Positions 9,101-15,926 of a stretch of DNA of 22,368 nt are shown here, piece by piece (position 1 is the stretch's first letter; each line of letters starts with the position of its first letter). Made by a program: the position numbers and the translations under genes. Source of the DNA: DATLAN01 sp035527455 (GTDB taxonomy: Bacteria > Planctomycetota > Planctomycetia > Pirellulales > Thermoguttaceae); NCBI GenBank assembly GCA_035527455.1, contig DATLAN010000222.1, positions 1 through 22,368 of the forward strand, in the 5' to 3' direction. The notes under the pieces were generated by a model. That model made no database searches, had not been told where the DNA came from, and saw only the letters and a list, made by a program, of their open reading frames with translations.

Positions 9101-10311
9101 GCCAGCAGCGGGATTCCCCTTTGCCGGCAGCCGACCGGTACGAGTTGCCGAATCAACAGAGGAGCCGGCACCAGCAACGTCGCGCGGCCTTCTTGCCAGA
9201 AGAGCCCTTGCGGGTGAATTCGCGGAAGCTTCGCAAGCCGATCGAGCACCAGCGGTGCCAACGCCCTCAGCCGCAGCACCCGTCCGGTGCCCTCGATTGC
9301 GTCGGGCAACGCGATCGTCACCCGCGCTTGTGGATCTCCATCGGCCGGCGTGGCCGTCCAGCGAACCGGCGTATCGCCGTACTCGGCCCCCACCAGCCGC
9401 AATCCGGGATCCAACGCCAAGGTGACCTGGTGCAGCGGTTGATCGTGGGCCACGAAGTTCAGATCGGTCGATACGTCCAAGCCGCGAAGCGAAAAACGAT
9501 ACGCCGCCGACTCCCACACCGTGGCCGCACGCGGGCCCGGAACCTTTGCCTCGGCCGGGCTTGTTCGCAGCCGGCAGCATGGGCGCCCTCCCAACTCGAC
9601 TTGCCAGCGGCGGAAACCCTCGCCGGCCGAACCTGCTTCAGCCACCACTCCGTTATCGGCCGAAAGCGTCATCTCCTCCGGCAAGTCCAGAATCAGCCGG
9701 CTGGCCGGACAGGAAGGCGCTTCGAACCGGAAGGTGACCGCGCCGGCCGCGTCGCGCCGGCCCGCCAGCGACCAGTCGAACTCCAAGCGGCCCGACTTCT
9801 CGACCAGTACGGCCAACTCTCCGTCGTATCCGGCGCCGAGCGAGGCAGGGCTCTGTCGGCCTTCATCCGGTCCGCCCGGAGTGCTCTCGCCGCCGCTCCA
9901 CCGCGCGTTGCTGATGGCCAGGCCACAGGGCCCCAACGGCAATAGTGTCGCAGCACCGTCCGAGAGTTCGACGTCCACGGTCGCCTGCCCGGTAATCAAC
10001 TCCGCCCCGTCCATGCGTCCCCGGTATTGGGCCGTCACCGCACGGGCGGCCACGGAAGTGCGGGCGGCCGTGGTCTGGGAAGTCTGCACCAGACGCTCGA
10101 AGTCGGCCGGTTCCACCGGCATGTACTGGACGTTGCCCAAGGGCCAATCCTGGAGTTGGTCGGCGGGGGCATAAACCCGACGAAACCGAACCACGCCGGC
10201 CGGTTCCGCCTCCGCCGCCGATCCGCCCCCCTCGGCGCATCGGCCCGTGTGCGGCCAAGCGCCCGGCAACATCCAGGCAATCCACACGGCGACCAGCAGG
10301 CGACGGTTCAT
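3169..10311 (-). CDS. Giant exported two-module membrane-anchored protein of unknown family
   Basis: This is a 2,380-residue protein I cannot assign to a named family. Residues 1-25 form a signal peptide (MNRRLLVAVWIAWMLPG). The sequence is beta-strand-rich and divides into two modules. Module 1 (1-1280) begins with the motif VYAPAD...YMPVEPADFERL (46-74) and ends in three membrane helices at about 1187-1203, 1211-1226 and 1231-1249. Module 2 (1281-2380) opens with a second signal-peptide-like stretch, MIVAVLASMGALSAVA, then VFIPVD...YQVPLEFYNLL (1315-1340), and ends in three helices at about 2294-2311, 2323-2339 and 2342-2360. Most of each module should lie outside the cytoplasmic membrane. 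The start at 10311 is chosen because the ATG overlaps the upstream gene's TGA (ATGA) and the signal peptide follows at once; upstream in-frame codons lie inside that gene. The frame is unbroken. Module 1 carries an extra region at about 927-1180 that the other modules lack. Confidence 0.85.
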   Translation of the reverse strand: MNRRLLVAVWIAWMLPGAWPHTGRCAEGGGSAAEAEPAGVVRFRRVYAPADQLQDWPLGNVQYMPVEPADFERLVQTSQTTAARTSVAARAVTAQYRGRMDGAELITGQATVDVELSDGAATLLPLGPCGLAISNARWSGGESTPGGPDEGRQSPASLGAGYDGELAVLVEKSGRLEFDWSLAGRRDAAGAVTFRFEAPSCPASRLILDLPEEMTLSADNGVVAEAGSAGEGFRRWQVELGGRPCCRLRTSPAEAKVPGPRAATVWESAAYRFSLRGLDVSTDLNFVAHDQPLHQVTLALDPGLRLVGAEYGDTPVRWTATPADGDPQARVTIALPDAIEGTGRVLRLRALAPLVLDRLAKLPRIHPQGLFWQEGRATLLVPAPLLIRQLVPVGCRQRGIPLLAGESAEFQYFRQDASIEILISRHRASVQLASGTSIDMRAGQITAEVQAVYTVQDGDEFVLEAEVGRRWLIDSVETLPPPSLIDQWTLEKTQGGKQKLVVRLAKALSPTQSVRLVIAARRLQSSLDGDIVPLRFLAPADCEDMEVKHLVAVRAMGSYRLKLVGDEHLRRINPRSLDAAEMKLFTEPPRDLLFEGNDEPTALQIELERQEPLYSGELRVEATVGDQRLAERYVVDCRPQSARVDRVVVRFSHSRDTELRWALGAEDDRQLDARRLSLDELTDAALDPDRETWELTLRRPRSEPFKIIATREVGLGEDEPISLASLPDAVAQRGKLVILSRGSQSVRIANRGLTSIPAETVVPGRYRTVCATYRYDPDARATTEGEPAVSVSVSGKTATPPAWIWDARLDSRYEADGTGRHLATYRLECCRPGALQLSLPPPTRPEDVRGVWVDGDRAAWRKTGGDGLPALAVDLPDEERFPTVSIDFTTPAVGLGVVGSLQPPLPETNLPILRQWWTVWLPAGYEACYPDAQWQICPAPPSSWRQRLFGPLGRTSETAFDPLAPDDWTHMLPEGVFRNDVRQDPARADAEQFLQALGREATDKAATQSGGLNWGDLLAAESLNSPPSTLLIDRHATSRAALTPQTPVRPGDDENPAALGARLLQGAGLSLLIHTNAVLLTSHTDAALLHACLEPLGHRVLWRVLPGPLADRLTQAAAGSADDDPTSVLVPVGVWKSLPAEPNTFWIRGNPAGRQPSDAHGWKAYRLAIADVDAAPPLRIVHRPTVRLLGSVTFLLVVGLGWWKARNRPVLLTSLAGGFGLAALLLPEACVPIVGGAVLGCVFCLAYRLVRLRNRPRTPATAKNGRRNPATTVSAARPLSMIVAVLASMGALSAVARGQPTEAKSPQTVPPVYRVFIPVDEQEQPSGGKYQVPLEFYNLLRRRAAAAAEQPQAWLIVAATYRGVLSKPTASEPLTVDELKAIFDLQVFGPAARVRLPMQTNLLPDGALLDGQVIRPEFEADGKTLVFDVPQGGQYRLELSLQPTMRAADAPTGFDLDIPRAATSRLELTLPSAAPSIEVPTAVGAIRHQDDPRRLVAELGPTDRLSVNWSRGTGAAGSGPAVDVEELLWLKVQPASVVVEARLKLKIIEGPIRQLRLATDSRLRLLPIGGDAPPTVETRTVPGQPQTITLKWPEPVSDQAVVDATFLLRQTSGVGNLQLPRLEVLDARSTRRWLAVSVGPELQYREPPAGRFEAVAVPDFQSAWGAAESEPRFALRLDSNDTDWSISTYPCETVTTADQELTLSFDRDGADVYFDAELETTGGYNFRYRLSWQGPIPLQVKQASLTADNVQHVARWTQDDQGVTLFLAGPVDGRQKLSLRGRLPIRGKRKTTLPVMRIEGSQLQSSAVRLFRRPSVLVAVDGVNGSFETEDAATGGNDPQWGRPVAQFSDTEKQPAKATLTLEPNRPVIEATEVLRLHHDGRSWVAELQGRIVVAEPGGLVDQIRVDVDNPSFRPTVDPPATLNVVDPPGEPAYLVVEPSEAIDGEYEFTVSGPLEMAYGEGVPTIGMRQSGPVTRLLCLPQRAQDEAIAWDISGFEQAELPEPFDPPPPGEPFETYKVVDESYGAILRSVEKTDEARVRLADVYVAWDAEGSCRGVTTFDLEPGTSAEVPLWLPSPCRLVQVTVAGVPVSPLAEGAGVWRVPLGPERLPQRIEVVFTGRLPEADGDGRRFEAPTLGELPVDQTLWTVVGPPELDPVESAELEASAAESHQLVRLRSLAAMVEKAAAATAADEPDEMLNCCRTWARRLAAARTEFMRHSSQGIPDDLLLKLSNRTRAILQNPVENGAPTDDPLELWRRSLDPRQTAFRCTFWERSPSITLVYRRAEAGRWHPDLLPAGGLLLLTGLMVVGLRRGTLAEWFKRWPAAFGVAVGLAWWLWLQPGVLGWVIVAASLAASAFSGWKHVRPPAGSSVISKRSLNR
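6396..6775 (-). other. Module junction inside the giant protein: three TM helices, then a second signal-like segment
   Basis: The span encodes the C-terminal three-helix hairpin of module 1 (RLLGSVTFLLVVGLGWW first), an Arg/Pro-rich linker, then RPLSMIVAVLASMGALSAVARG starting with Met1281 (codon 6471-6469) and the next module's entry motif. No stop codon and no Shine-Dalgarno lie before 6471, so this is read as a fusion of two formerly separate genes and not as a separate gene start. The 1,100 residues from Met1281 onward match the length of the neighbouring 1,104-residue protein. Confidence 0.6.
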
Positions 10312-13300
10312 GAGTTCGTATCCGGATGGGCCGGCGGCTCGAGGGCCGGCGGCTCGAGGGCCGGCGCGTTGACCGTCGACGCCTGATCGCCGACGGCCGG
10401 CAGTACATAGCGGGCCTGCGTCGAACCGCGCTCCAGCACCGAACTGGGCGGCTCGGCCAGCACCGTGCCGCGCCGCCGCCGGGCCACGCTGCGCTGCAAC
10501 AAGCCCGCCACCAACGCCAAGGCCAATCCCAGACTGGCCGCTTGCGAAAGCAGAAGCGTCGGTTCCGGGTAGACTACGCCCACGCCGAGCAACACGACGC
10601 CCGCGCCCAACAGGGTGGCCGGATGGCGGCTTCTGGGATAGTAAATCAGCAACAGACCGATCCCCAACACGGCGCTGGCCACCAGCAGCACGATCCACGT
10701 CCGCGTGGCCGTGCGCAACCGGCACACCTCGACTCTGCCCGTCGAACTGAACAGGTAGCTGTTGACCTGGTTGGGGACGTTCTGCTCGTGCGGGGCGCCG
10801 ACCCAGTCTTCCAGGTCCGCGTGTTCCAGAAGCGGCTTGCGGCTCCAACAATAGTCGGTCCAACACCAGGCGAACTCGTGCGTAAAGCCTTCGGGAACGG
10901 TGACCACGTGCTCGTCTTTCGGCAGGACGAGTTGCCAATACATGTGGCGAACCCAAACGCCGTTATCCAGCCGCGGGATATCGAGCGACAATCGCCCGGC
11001 AGGCTGCCGTGTGCGAAGGAAATGCGTCCGCAATTCCAGGCGGTATCGATGATGCTCGCCGTCCTGAAACAACGGGATGAGGAGTCGGCCGTCGTCGATC
11101 TTCTTCTCCAAGACGACCTTGTCGTCCAACAACACCTGGGTCTGGTCCACCGCCGCACCGGCCGGCAGGATGACCGCCAGTTCCGTCCGGTCGCTGGTGA
11201 AGGAGAACACGGCCCGGTCTTGCCGGGCGTCGTGAGTCAGCCAGGTTCGCACCCAAGCCCGCTCGACGACCGTCGTCTCCGTCCCTTCGCTTTCCTGTTC
11301 CGCCGGTTGGGTCGCCAGTTCGACGACCTCGGTACGCTCCTCGGCGGTCAGTTGCAGCCCGTTCGGCGATTTGTCCGCCGGCGAACCGGTCTGTGACACC
11401 CTCCAGGGACTTCCCGGCGGCTCGACCCGGATCTCCGCAGGAGCCTTCACGTAGAGTTCGCTGGCGGCAAACTGTTCTGCCACGGGCATGACCAGGGGAA
11501 CGGAGATTCGGTCGGATAACGAGGCGGCCGGCGGCATCGGATAACGGACGGTCAGCTTGCACGGACCGATCAGGGCTCCCGGCAGCGAAATCAACCGCCG
11601 TACCGGCAGGGAAAGGTCCTTAGGGTCTTCCTCGCCGGGCACCGGAACGACCGGAAGCGTCTTCTCTTCGTAGAAAAACTGCAACGCGTCCGGCTCGGCA
11701 AGGCTCCGCGGCACCTCGACGATGAAATGGTCGGTCCGTACGTGCTGGACCGTGTAGATCAGCCTCTGCTCCACGCTCCGCGCTTCCAGGTCCAACTGGC
11801 TCTCCACCCGGGCCGAAATGCTCTGCGGCAAAACGCGGAAACCGGCTTCGAACTTCGCTCCGGCCTCGCCGGCGCGATAGAACAACGCATCCTGTTGCCG
11901 GTTCGGCAGTGTGACTCGCGGGGGAATCTGCTGACGCGTCAGCCCCGACATATTCGGGTTGGGAATCACTTCCACGTTGTCCTCGGGCACCACCGCCACG
12001 GTCGCCGGACCCGGCGAATCGACCCGCGGTTCGGGCAGCCCGACGGCCAGCGATTTGGTGCCGGGGGGGATCGGAAGATGCGCGACCACTCGCAATTCTA
12101 TCTGACCCGTCGAGGGCTCCAGCAGCGGGATCGAATACAACCCCTTATCGATCAGCTTCACCCGATCGTCGTTCACCAGGTTCGGCGGCCCCACCGCATC
12201 CAACTCCCAGTCCGGCAAGAGACACTCCAACTCGGAGGCCTTCGCGCCCCAGACCGTGTACGGCAGCGTCGCCTCGAGCTGGATTTCTTCCGGACCGATC
12301 ATCAGCACGTACACCGGTTCGACGCTGATACGCGACACGCGAGGCACCCGTTGGGCCGACAGCGAGGCCCCGGGCGCAAAGAACTCGAACCCCGCAACCA
12401 CGTCTTCGTGGCGCAGCGTGTCGACGAGTTGATCGATCTCGATCTGCCGCATCCCTTGCGTGCCGCGCCACTGGACCTCCCACTGGCCGACCGCCGCAAT
12501 GGCAACCTGTCCGGATTGCCGCACCGCGTCGACTACCTCGAAACCGGCCAACTCGAACCACTCGCCCGGGTCGGCCGGATTGCAGGGCCGCGTCGTCAAG
12601 AGGCGGATGGCGATCGGACCGTTCGTCTTCTCCTCCAACCGGACCTCGACCTGATCCTTCTCCCTTGCCGGCGGCGTGACGCTGTACCCGGTGTAGTTTC
12701 CCTCGACCAGTCGGGCGCCCGGCGGCAGACGGACCGGGAACCAATCGAACGGAGCGCCAAAGCCGCGGACCGAAAGGGTCGCCTCGGTATCGACGCTGCG
12801 GTTGTCGATGCGGACCAGAACCGTCGCCTCGGCTTCCAGCACCGAAGGCGTTTCGGCGGGCATATCGTCGGGCTTGTGCCAGTTCAATTCCAGATCACCG
12901 CCGCGTCCGTGGACCGTGAACGTCGTCTTTCCATTGCCTCTCGAGGGCGGTTCCAGCACGGCAGGTTCCAAGACCTGGCCCACGGCGTCGTCCATCGGCA
13001 CTTCCACGGTCAGTTCCGAAACGGCGGCCTTGGGCATCAGCAGTCGCAGCCGCGGTTGCTCGGCGGTGCCGGCCAGCGGCATCAGCAGCTTCAGCGTCAA
13101 CGAGTGGGCTTTCTCCATCTCGCCGCGAATCCACCCCACGTATCCCTCGCCGTCCTCTCCCAATTCCACGAAACCTTCGTCGGTTCCCCCGTATTCGGCC
13201 GGTTCTCGCAGAATGGCCCCGTCGAAGCGCAAAGGCACGCGAACCCAGTCGTTGCGCCGCAGGAGTACCTCGACCACGACCGTCAGCTCCACGTGCTTCG

Positions 13301-13622
13301 CCTCGGCCTTACCTGTTGCCGATACCCGCTGGACGTTGTAGCTCGGTGGCTGGCTCCGCTGGGCGATCCCGTGTTTGATGTCCAGCAGCTCCTCGATTTC
13401 CTCGTACGTCAGATTGAAGAAGGGCACGAGCTTGCCGGCCTTGTCTCGGACGTACTTGATCACCAGCGGGGATTCTTCGATCCGCGGCGTACCGGACTCC
13501 GAAGGGTCGGGCGCAGACGCGGTTCCACTTGGGGACGAACCGGGGGCGCCACCGTTCTGGCCGCAAGCCAGACAGGACCACAAGAGCAAGGGGAGAATAG
13601 CCCCCGCCGCTGACAGCAGCAT
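10308..13622 (-). CDS. Large exported membrane-anchored protein, paralogue of the downstream giant's modules
   Basis: The 1,104-residue protein begins with a signal peptide (MLLSAAGAILPLLLWSCLAC; Cys20 is not in a standard lipobox). A Ser/Pro/Gly linker (22-50) leads to the entry motif YVRDKAGKLVPFFNLTYEEIEELL (57-80). Then come about 890 beta-rich residues and three C-terminal membrane helices (about 975-995, 1002-1018, 1022-1045). A basic stretch (VARRRRG) and a Pro/Ala-rich tail with a doubled ALEPP follow. Blocks at about 597-645 (IYTVQ...DHFIVEVP) and 701-733 (ISVPLVMPVAEQ) line up with VYTVQ...DEFVLEAEV and DIVPLRFLAPAD in the next protein. The ATG at 13622 is preferred to an in-frame GTG at 13679 because the signal peptide begins there. 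A TAAAAT box at 13687-13682 lacks a convincing -35. It shares an operon with the 2,380-residue protein through an ATGA overlap. Function unknown. Confidence 0.85.
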   Translation of the reverse strand: MLLSAAGAILPLLLWSCLACGQNGGAPGSSPSGTASAPDPSESGTPRIEESPLVIKYVRDKAGKLVPFFNLTYEEIEELLDIKHGIAQRSQPPSYNVQRVSATGKAEAKHVELTVVVEVLLRRNDWVRVPLRFDGAILREPAEYGGTDEGFVELGEDGEGYVGWIRGEMEKAHSLTLKLLMPLAGTAEQPRLRLLMPKAAVSELTVEVPMDDAVGQVLEPAVLEPPSRGNGKTTFTVHGRGGDLELNWHKPDDMPAETPSVLEAEATVLVRIDNRSVDTEATLSVRGFGAPFDWFPVRLPPGARLVEGNYTGYSVTPPAREKDQVEVRLEEKTNGPIAIRLLTTRPCNPADPGEWFELAGFEVVDAVRQSGQVAIAAVGQWEVQWRGTQGMRQIEIDQLVDTLRHEDVVAGFEFFAPGASLSAQRVPRVSRISVEPVYVLMIGPEEIQLEATLPYTVWGAKASELECLLPDWELDAVGPPNLVNDDRVKLIDKGLYSIPLLEPSTGQIELRVVAHLPIPPGTKSLAVGLPEPRVDSPGPATVAVVPEDNVEVIPNPNMSGLTRQQIPPRVTLPNRQQDALFYRAGEAGAKFEAGFRVLPQSISARVESQLDLEARSVEQRLIYTVQHVRTDHFIVEVPRSLAEPDALQFFYEEKTLPVVPVPGEEDPKDLSLPVRRLISLPGALIGPCKLTVRYPMPPAASLSDRISVPLVMPVAEQFAASELYVKAPAEIRVEPPGSPWRVSQTGSPADKSPNGLQLTAEERTEVVELATQPAEQESEGTETTVVERAWVRTWLTHDARQDRAVFSFTSDRTELAVILPAGAAVDQTQVLLDDKVVLEKKIDDGRLLIPLFQDGEHHRYRLELRTHFLRTRQPAGRLSLDIPRLDNGVWVRHMYWQLVLPKDEHVVTVPEGFTHEFAWCWTDYCWSRKPLLEHADLEDWVGAPHEQNVPNQVNSYLFSSTGRVEVCRLRTATRTWIVLLVASAVLGIGLLLIYYPRSRHPATLLGAGVVLLGVGVVYPEPTLLLSQAASLGLALALVAGLLQRSVARRRRGTVLAEPPSSVLERGSTQARYVLPAVGDQASTVNAPALEPPALEPPAHPDTNS
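10333..10362. repeat. Two 15-bp tandem units encoding the Pro/Ala tail
   Basis: Two copies of GGCGGCTCGAGGGCC in direct tandem encode, on the minus strand, the repeated Leu-Glu-Pro-Pro-Ala units near the C-terminus of the 1,104-residue protein. It is an in-frame duplication in a flexible tail. Confidence 0.7.
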
Positions 13623-13931
13623 GTTCCTGGACAAAGCCTTATCTCCAGCCGACCCGCCGGTAGACCTTAGCAGGCGCACCCATTTTAACGCTCGTACGGC
13701 TCAGAAGGGAAAGAGCCAGAAAAGCAATATTTCCAGTTTAGCTGGACGACGAGGCAGAATAAAGCATAAAACCCGATAATCTCGACCGTGTCACCCCCAG
13801 GGAGGAGGAGTCGAATGACACTTCCGGCTGGCCTGCGACAGCGACCGAAATCCGAAATGCACAGGGTTCAGGACTCACGACTTTCACGCAACCGTTTGTC
13901 CATATTCCCGATTGTGCGGGGGGGACGAGTA
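13623..13931. other. Intergenic region between the phosphatase gene and the large-protein operon
   Basis: The 309 bases hold the presumed leader of the large-protein operon. On the minus strand an AT-richer stretch (13680-13790) contains TAAAAT at 13687-13682 and other weak -10-like boxes, none with a good -35 partner. On the plus strand, GGAGGAGG precedes an ATG at 13815, but the frame that follows runs antisense through the phosphatase gene and is not accepted. No repeat or RNA gene is recognised. Confidence 0.5.
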
Positions 13932-14738
13932 TCAACTCGACCCTTCGGGCGAACTCTTTCGGGCCCGAGCCACCATCGCCCGAAGTTGAGCGTGCAACGG
14001 CTCGTTGGCGGCCGCCAGGAAATGGCCCGTGTCGAGCACCAACGAGCCGCCGTCGGTCCCGGTGACGATCCCGCCCGCCTCGCGAACGATCAACGCGCCG
14101 GCGGCCATGTCCCAGATCTTGGTGGAGAACGACCAGTACACGTCGAACCGTCCGGCGGCCAAATAGCAGAGATTCAGCGCGCTGGAGCCGGTGCGGCGGA
14201 TCGCCTGGCAGACGGTCATCGCTTCGAGGAAAACCAGCAGATCGAGCGAATCCCGGCGGCAGCGCGGCGGAAAACCCACGGCCGCCAAGGTGTTGCCCAG
14301 ATCGATCACGTTGCTCGCGTGGATCGGCCGGCCGTTCAGGAAGGCCCCTTCGCCGGCGGTCGCCGTGAAACATTCGTCGCGCATCGGGTCGAAGACCGCG
14401 CCGGTGAGCAACTCGCCGCTGCGCTCCAACGCCAGCGAAACGCAGAAATGCGGCACCCGGTGCACGTAGTTCGTGGTGCCGTCCAGGGGATCGGCGATCC
14501 ATCGATATTCGGTGCGATCGGCGGGACGTTTCGTCCCCTCGTCTTCCTCTCCCAACAGGCTGTGTTGAGGAAATGCCTCGAGAACGGTTCGGCGAATCGT
14601 CTCCTGGGAAGCCAGATCGGCCTGGGTCACCAGGTCGGCCGGGCCCTTTTCTCGAACGTCGAATCGCTCGATCCAATCCAGCACCTCGGCCCCCCCGGCA
14701 CGGACCGCCTGTTCGCAAATCTTTGTGTATTCAGACAT
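13932..14738 (-). CDS. Inositol-monophosphatase-family phosphatase
   Basis: Mg2+-dependent sugar- or nucleotide-phosphate phosphatase of the IMPase/FIG superfamily; 268 residues is the usual length. All three metal-site signatures are present: GEED at 63-66, DPLDGTTN at 83-90 (ligands Asp83 and Asp86) and WDMAAGALIVREAGG at 209-223 (Asp210). The protein is cytoplasmic, with no signal peptide. Members act on inositol-1-phosphate, 3'-phosphoadenosine 5'-phosphate, fructose-1,6-bisphosphate or histidinol phosphate, and the sequence alone does not choose among these. The start at 14738 has AAGGA five bases upstream. An in-frame ATG at 14780 overlaps the -10 box of the predicted promoter and would lie before the transcription start, so it is rejected. 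The gene is 309 bases upstream of the large-protein operon on the same strand and may or may not be co-transcribed. Confidence 0.93.
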   Translation of the reverse strand: MSEYTKICEQAVRAGGAEVLDWIERFDVREKGPADLVTQADLASQETIRRTVLEAFPQHSLLGEEDEGTKRPADRTEYRWIADPLDGTTNYVHRVPHFCVSLALERSGELLTGAVFDPMRDECFTATAGEGAFLNGRPIHASNVIDLGNTLAAVGFPPRCRRDSLDLLVFLEAMTVCQAIRRTGSSALNLCYLAAGRFDVYWSFSTKIWDMAAGALIVREAGGIVTGTDGGSLVLDTGHFLAAANEPLHAQLRAMVARARKSSPEGSS

Positions 14739-14778
14739 TACGTTCCTTGTAGTCGGATCTTCAGGAGATACGCTCCCC

Positions 14779-14806
14779 ATTATAAGGGCTCGCGGGTTGG
14801 CTGCAA
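14779..14806 (-). promoter_or_regulatory. Sigma-70-type promoter for the IMPase-family gene
   Basis: On the minus strand, TTGCAG (14806-14801) and a consensus TATAAT (14784-14779) are 16 bases apart. The predicted start is near 14772, giving a leader of about 34 nt with the AAGGA ribosome site close to its end. This also settles the start codon choice. Confidence 0.65.
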
Positions 14807-14974
14807 CTCGTCAAAACCCCTCTTGAGTGTTAACCGCAGAAAAATCCTCGATGAACCCATGTTTTTGCCGGTTCGACACTGGACATGTCGGGAGAAGTTG
14901 GTATCATCAAAGGGTAGAGGGAAGGAAGTGTTCCGGTATTGATGCGGAATATGCCCATTACCTTCCTGCGTGAC

Positions 14975-15002
14975 TTGGCTTTTGCGATTCTTCGGTTATC
15001 AT
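14975..15002 (+). promoter_or_regulatory. Sigma-70-type promoter upstream of the orphan plus-strand gene
   Basis: TTGGCT (14975-14980) and TATCAT (14997-15002) are separated by 16 bases, giving a predicted start near 15009. The transcript would meet an intrinsic terminator at 15045-15083 before reaching the ATG at 15116. The stretch 14807-14974 shows no convincing gene. Confidence 0.5.
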
Positions 15003-15008
15003 AACGGA

Positions 15009-15083
15009 GCATTCATACTCGGTTCGGCCTCTTCTCTGTTCCGGCCCCGCCGTTTCGCTTGCATTGCGAGCGGCGGGGTTTTT
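15009..15083 (+). ncRNA. Possible short leader or small RNA of about 75 nt
   Basis: The segment lies between a predicted transcription start and a strong intrinsic terminator and contains no reading frame with a ribosome site. It may be an attenuated leader of the gene at 15116 or an independent small RNA. I do not recognise a known riboswitch or RNA family in it. Confidence 0.35.
15045..15083 (+). terminator. Intrinsic terminator (CCCCGCCG stem, T-tract)
   Basis: CCCCGCCG at 15045-15052 pairs with CGGCGGGG at 15071-15078. The stem is extended inside by TCGC/GCGA around a TTGCATT loop and followed at once by TTTTT (15079-15083). It is the clearest terminator in the window, yet no plus-strand gene precedes it and a gene starts 33 bases after it. 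Confidence 0.8.
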
Positions 15084-15115
15084 CTATTGACGGGCAAACC
15101 GAAGCGAGACCACTG

Positions 15116-15898
15116 ATGGACGGATCGGTCTGGCGGTTGGAAAACGACACCAAGCGGAAACGGTGTACGGCCTGGCTGCAGTTCGGCCGCCTTTCGGCGA
15201 TGGTCGATCTGGGTCGGCCGCAGGAAGGGCTGAGTGAGATTCACCTCGGCTCGGACACGCTGGCCGAGACCCGGCTCTTGGGAATCGCCACCGATCGGCT
15301 TACGGCCGCCGAAGAAGTGCTCTTGCCGGAAGCCCACGTTCGCGGTTCGCAGTTGGTTGCCGCGTACGAGGAGGCGCCGAATCGGCCGCTGCGGGTCGAT
15401 GCGTCATGGCGAGTGCTCAGGGCCAATCCGACCGAAGAGTTTCTTATCGGCGTGGAACTGGTCGTCTCGGTGCAGACGCACCTCTTGGATGGGTGTCCCG
15501 AGTTGTCCGCGCGAAGCCGGCTGGCGGCGGAAGAGACGCTGCATCTGCGGGACGTGACGTCGGGCGAGTACCAGACGTTGCCCCTTTCGCCCGGCCGGGT
15601 CTCGACCGTTGAGCCGGCCGACGGTTCCCCCTGTCTGCTGTTCCGCCTCGTGGGCACCGATCTGAGTTACGCCGAGATGGTCCACCCGGCCGATTTTCGC
15701 CGCGCCGAACTCACCGGCAGCGGAGAGGACTGCGAGACGGTCCACGTGCGTCACCGCCTGTTCACGGAATCTATAGAGAAGGGCGTGCTCCTTCGTGCCC
15801 GAGTGCGAGGGCTGTTCTTGTCGCGTGACGACGACACGCGTGTGGCGGCTACATGCTACGCAACTCTTGCCGCCGCCGAGCCGCCGCTGGGGAGTTAG
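15116..15898 (+). CDS. Beta-rich protein of unknown family
   Basis: The 260-residue protein has no signal peptide or membrane helix and looks like alternating beta strands with charged turns. It begins MDGSVWRLENDT and contains a Leu/Val-rich central strand (FLIGVELVVSVQTHLLDG, about 125-142) and a late RARVRGLFL strand. I do not recognise it. The start at 15116 is the first ATG after the terminator; the ribosome site is weak (GAAGCGAG). An upstream TTG at 15059 would lie in the terminator loop and is rejected. Codon use looks like that of the neighbouring genes. A perfect 32-bp inverted repeat lies 28 bases past its stop. It is the only plus-strand gene in the left two thirds of the window and is probably its own transcription unit. 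Confidence 0.75.
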   Translation: MDGSVWRLENDTKRKRCTAWLQFGRLSAMVDLGRPQEGLSEIHLGSDTLAETRLLGIATDRLTAAEEVLLPEAHVRGSQLVAAYEEAPNRPLRVDASWRVLRANPTEEFLIGVELVVSVQTHLLDGCPELSARSRLAAEETLHLRDVTSGEYQTLPLSPGRVSTVEPADGSPCLLFRLVGTDLSYAEMVHPADFRRAELTGSGEDCETVHVRHRLFTESIEKGVLLRARVRGLFLSRDDDTRVAATCYATLAAAEPPLGS

Positions 15899-15926
15899 CG
15901 GCCGCGCAAGAACAACTTGTTCAATG

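Noticed and set aside
8740..9945. Plus-strand frame of 401 codons opposite the giant protein gene
   Set aside because: Same shadow composition, no start signal, and wholly inside a better-supported gene.
11727..13613. Plus-strand frame of 628 codons opposite the 1,104-residue protein
   Set aside because: Low-complexity His/Arg/Gln/Gly composition and no ribosome site; it is the shadow of the minus-strand gene.
13815..14942. Plus-strand frame with a good-looking GGAGGAGG before the ATG at 13815
   Set aside because: The frame runs antisense through the whole phosphatase gene and has shadow composition. The purine-rich stretch is probably chance.
14830..15012. Minus-strand small frame of 60 codons, or 43 codons from an inner ATG behind AGGAAGG
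   Set aside because: It overlaps the predicted plus-strand promoter, has no recognisable feature, and the ribosome-like sequence is too close to the ATG. Conservation would be needed to accept it.
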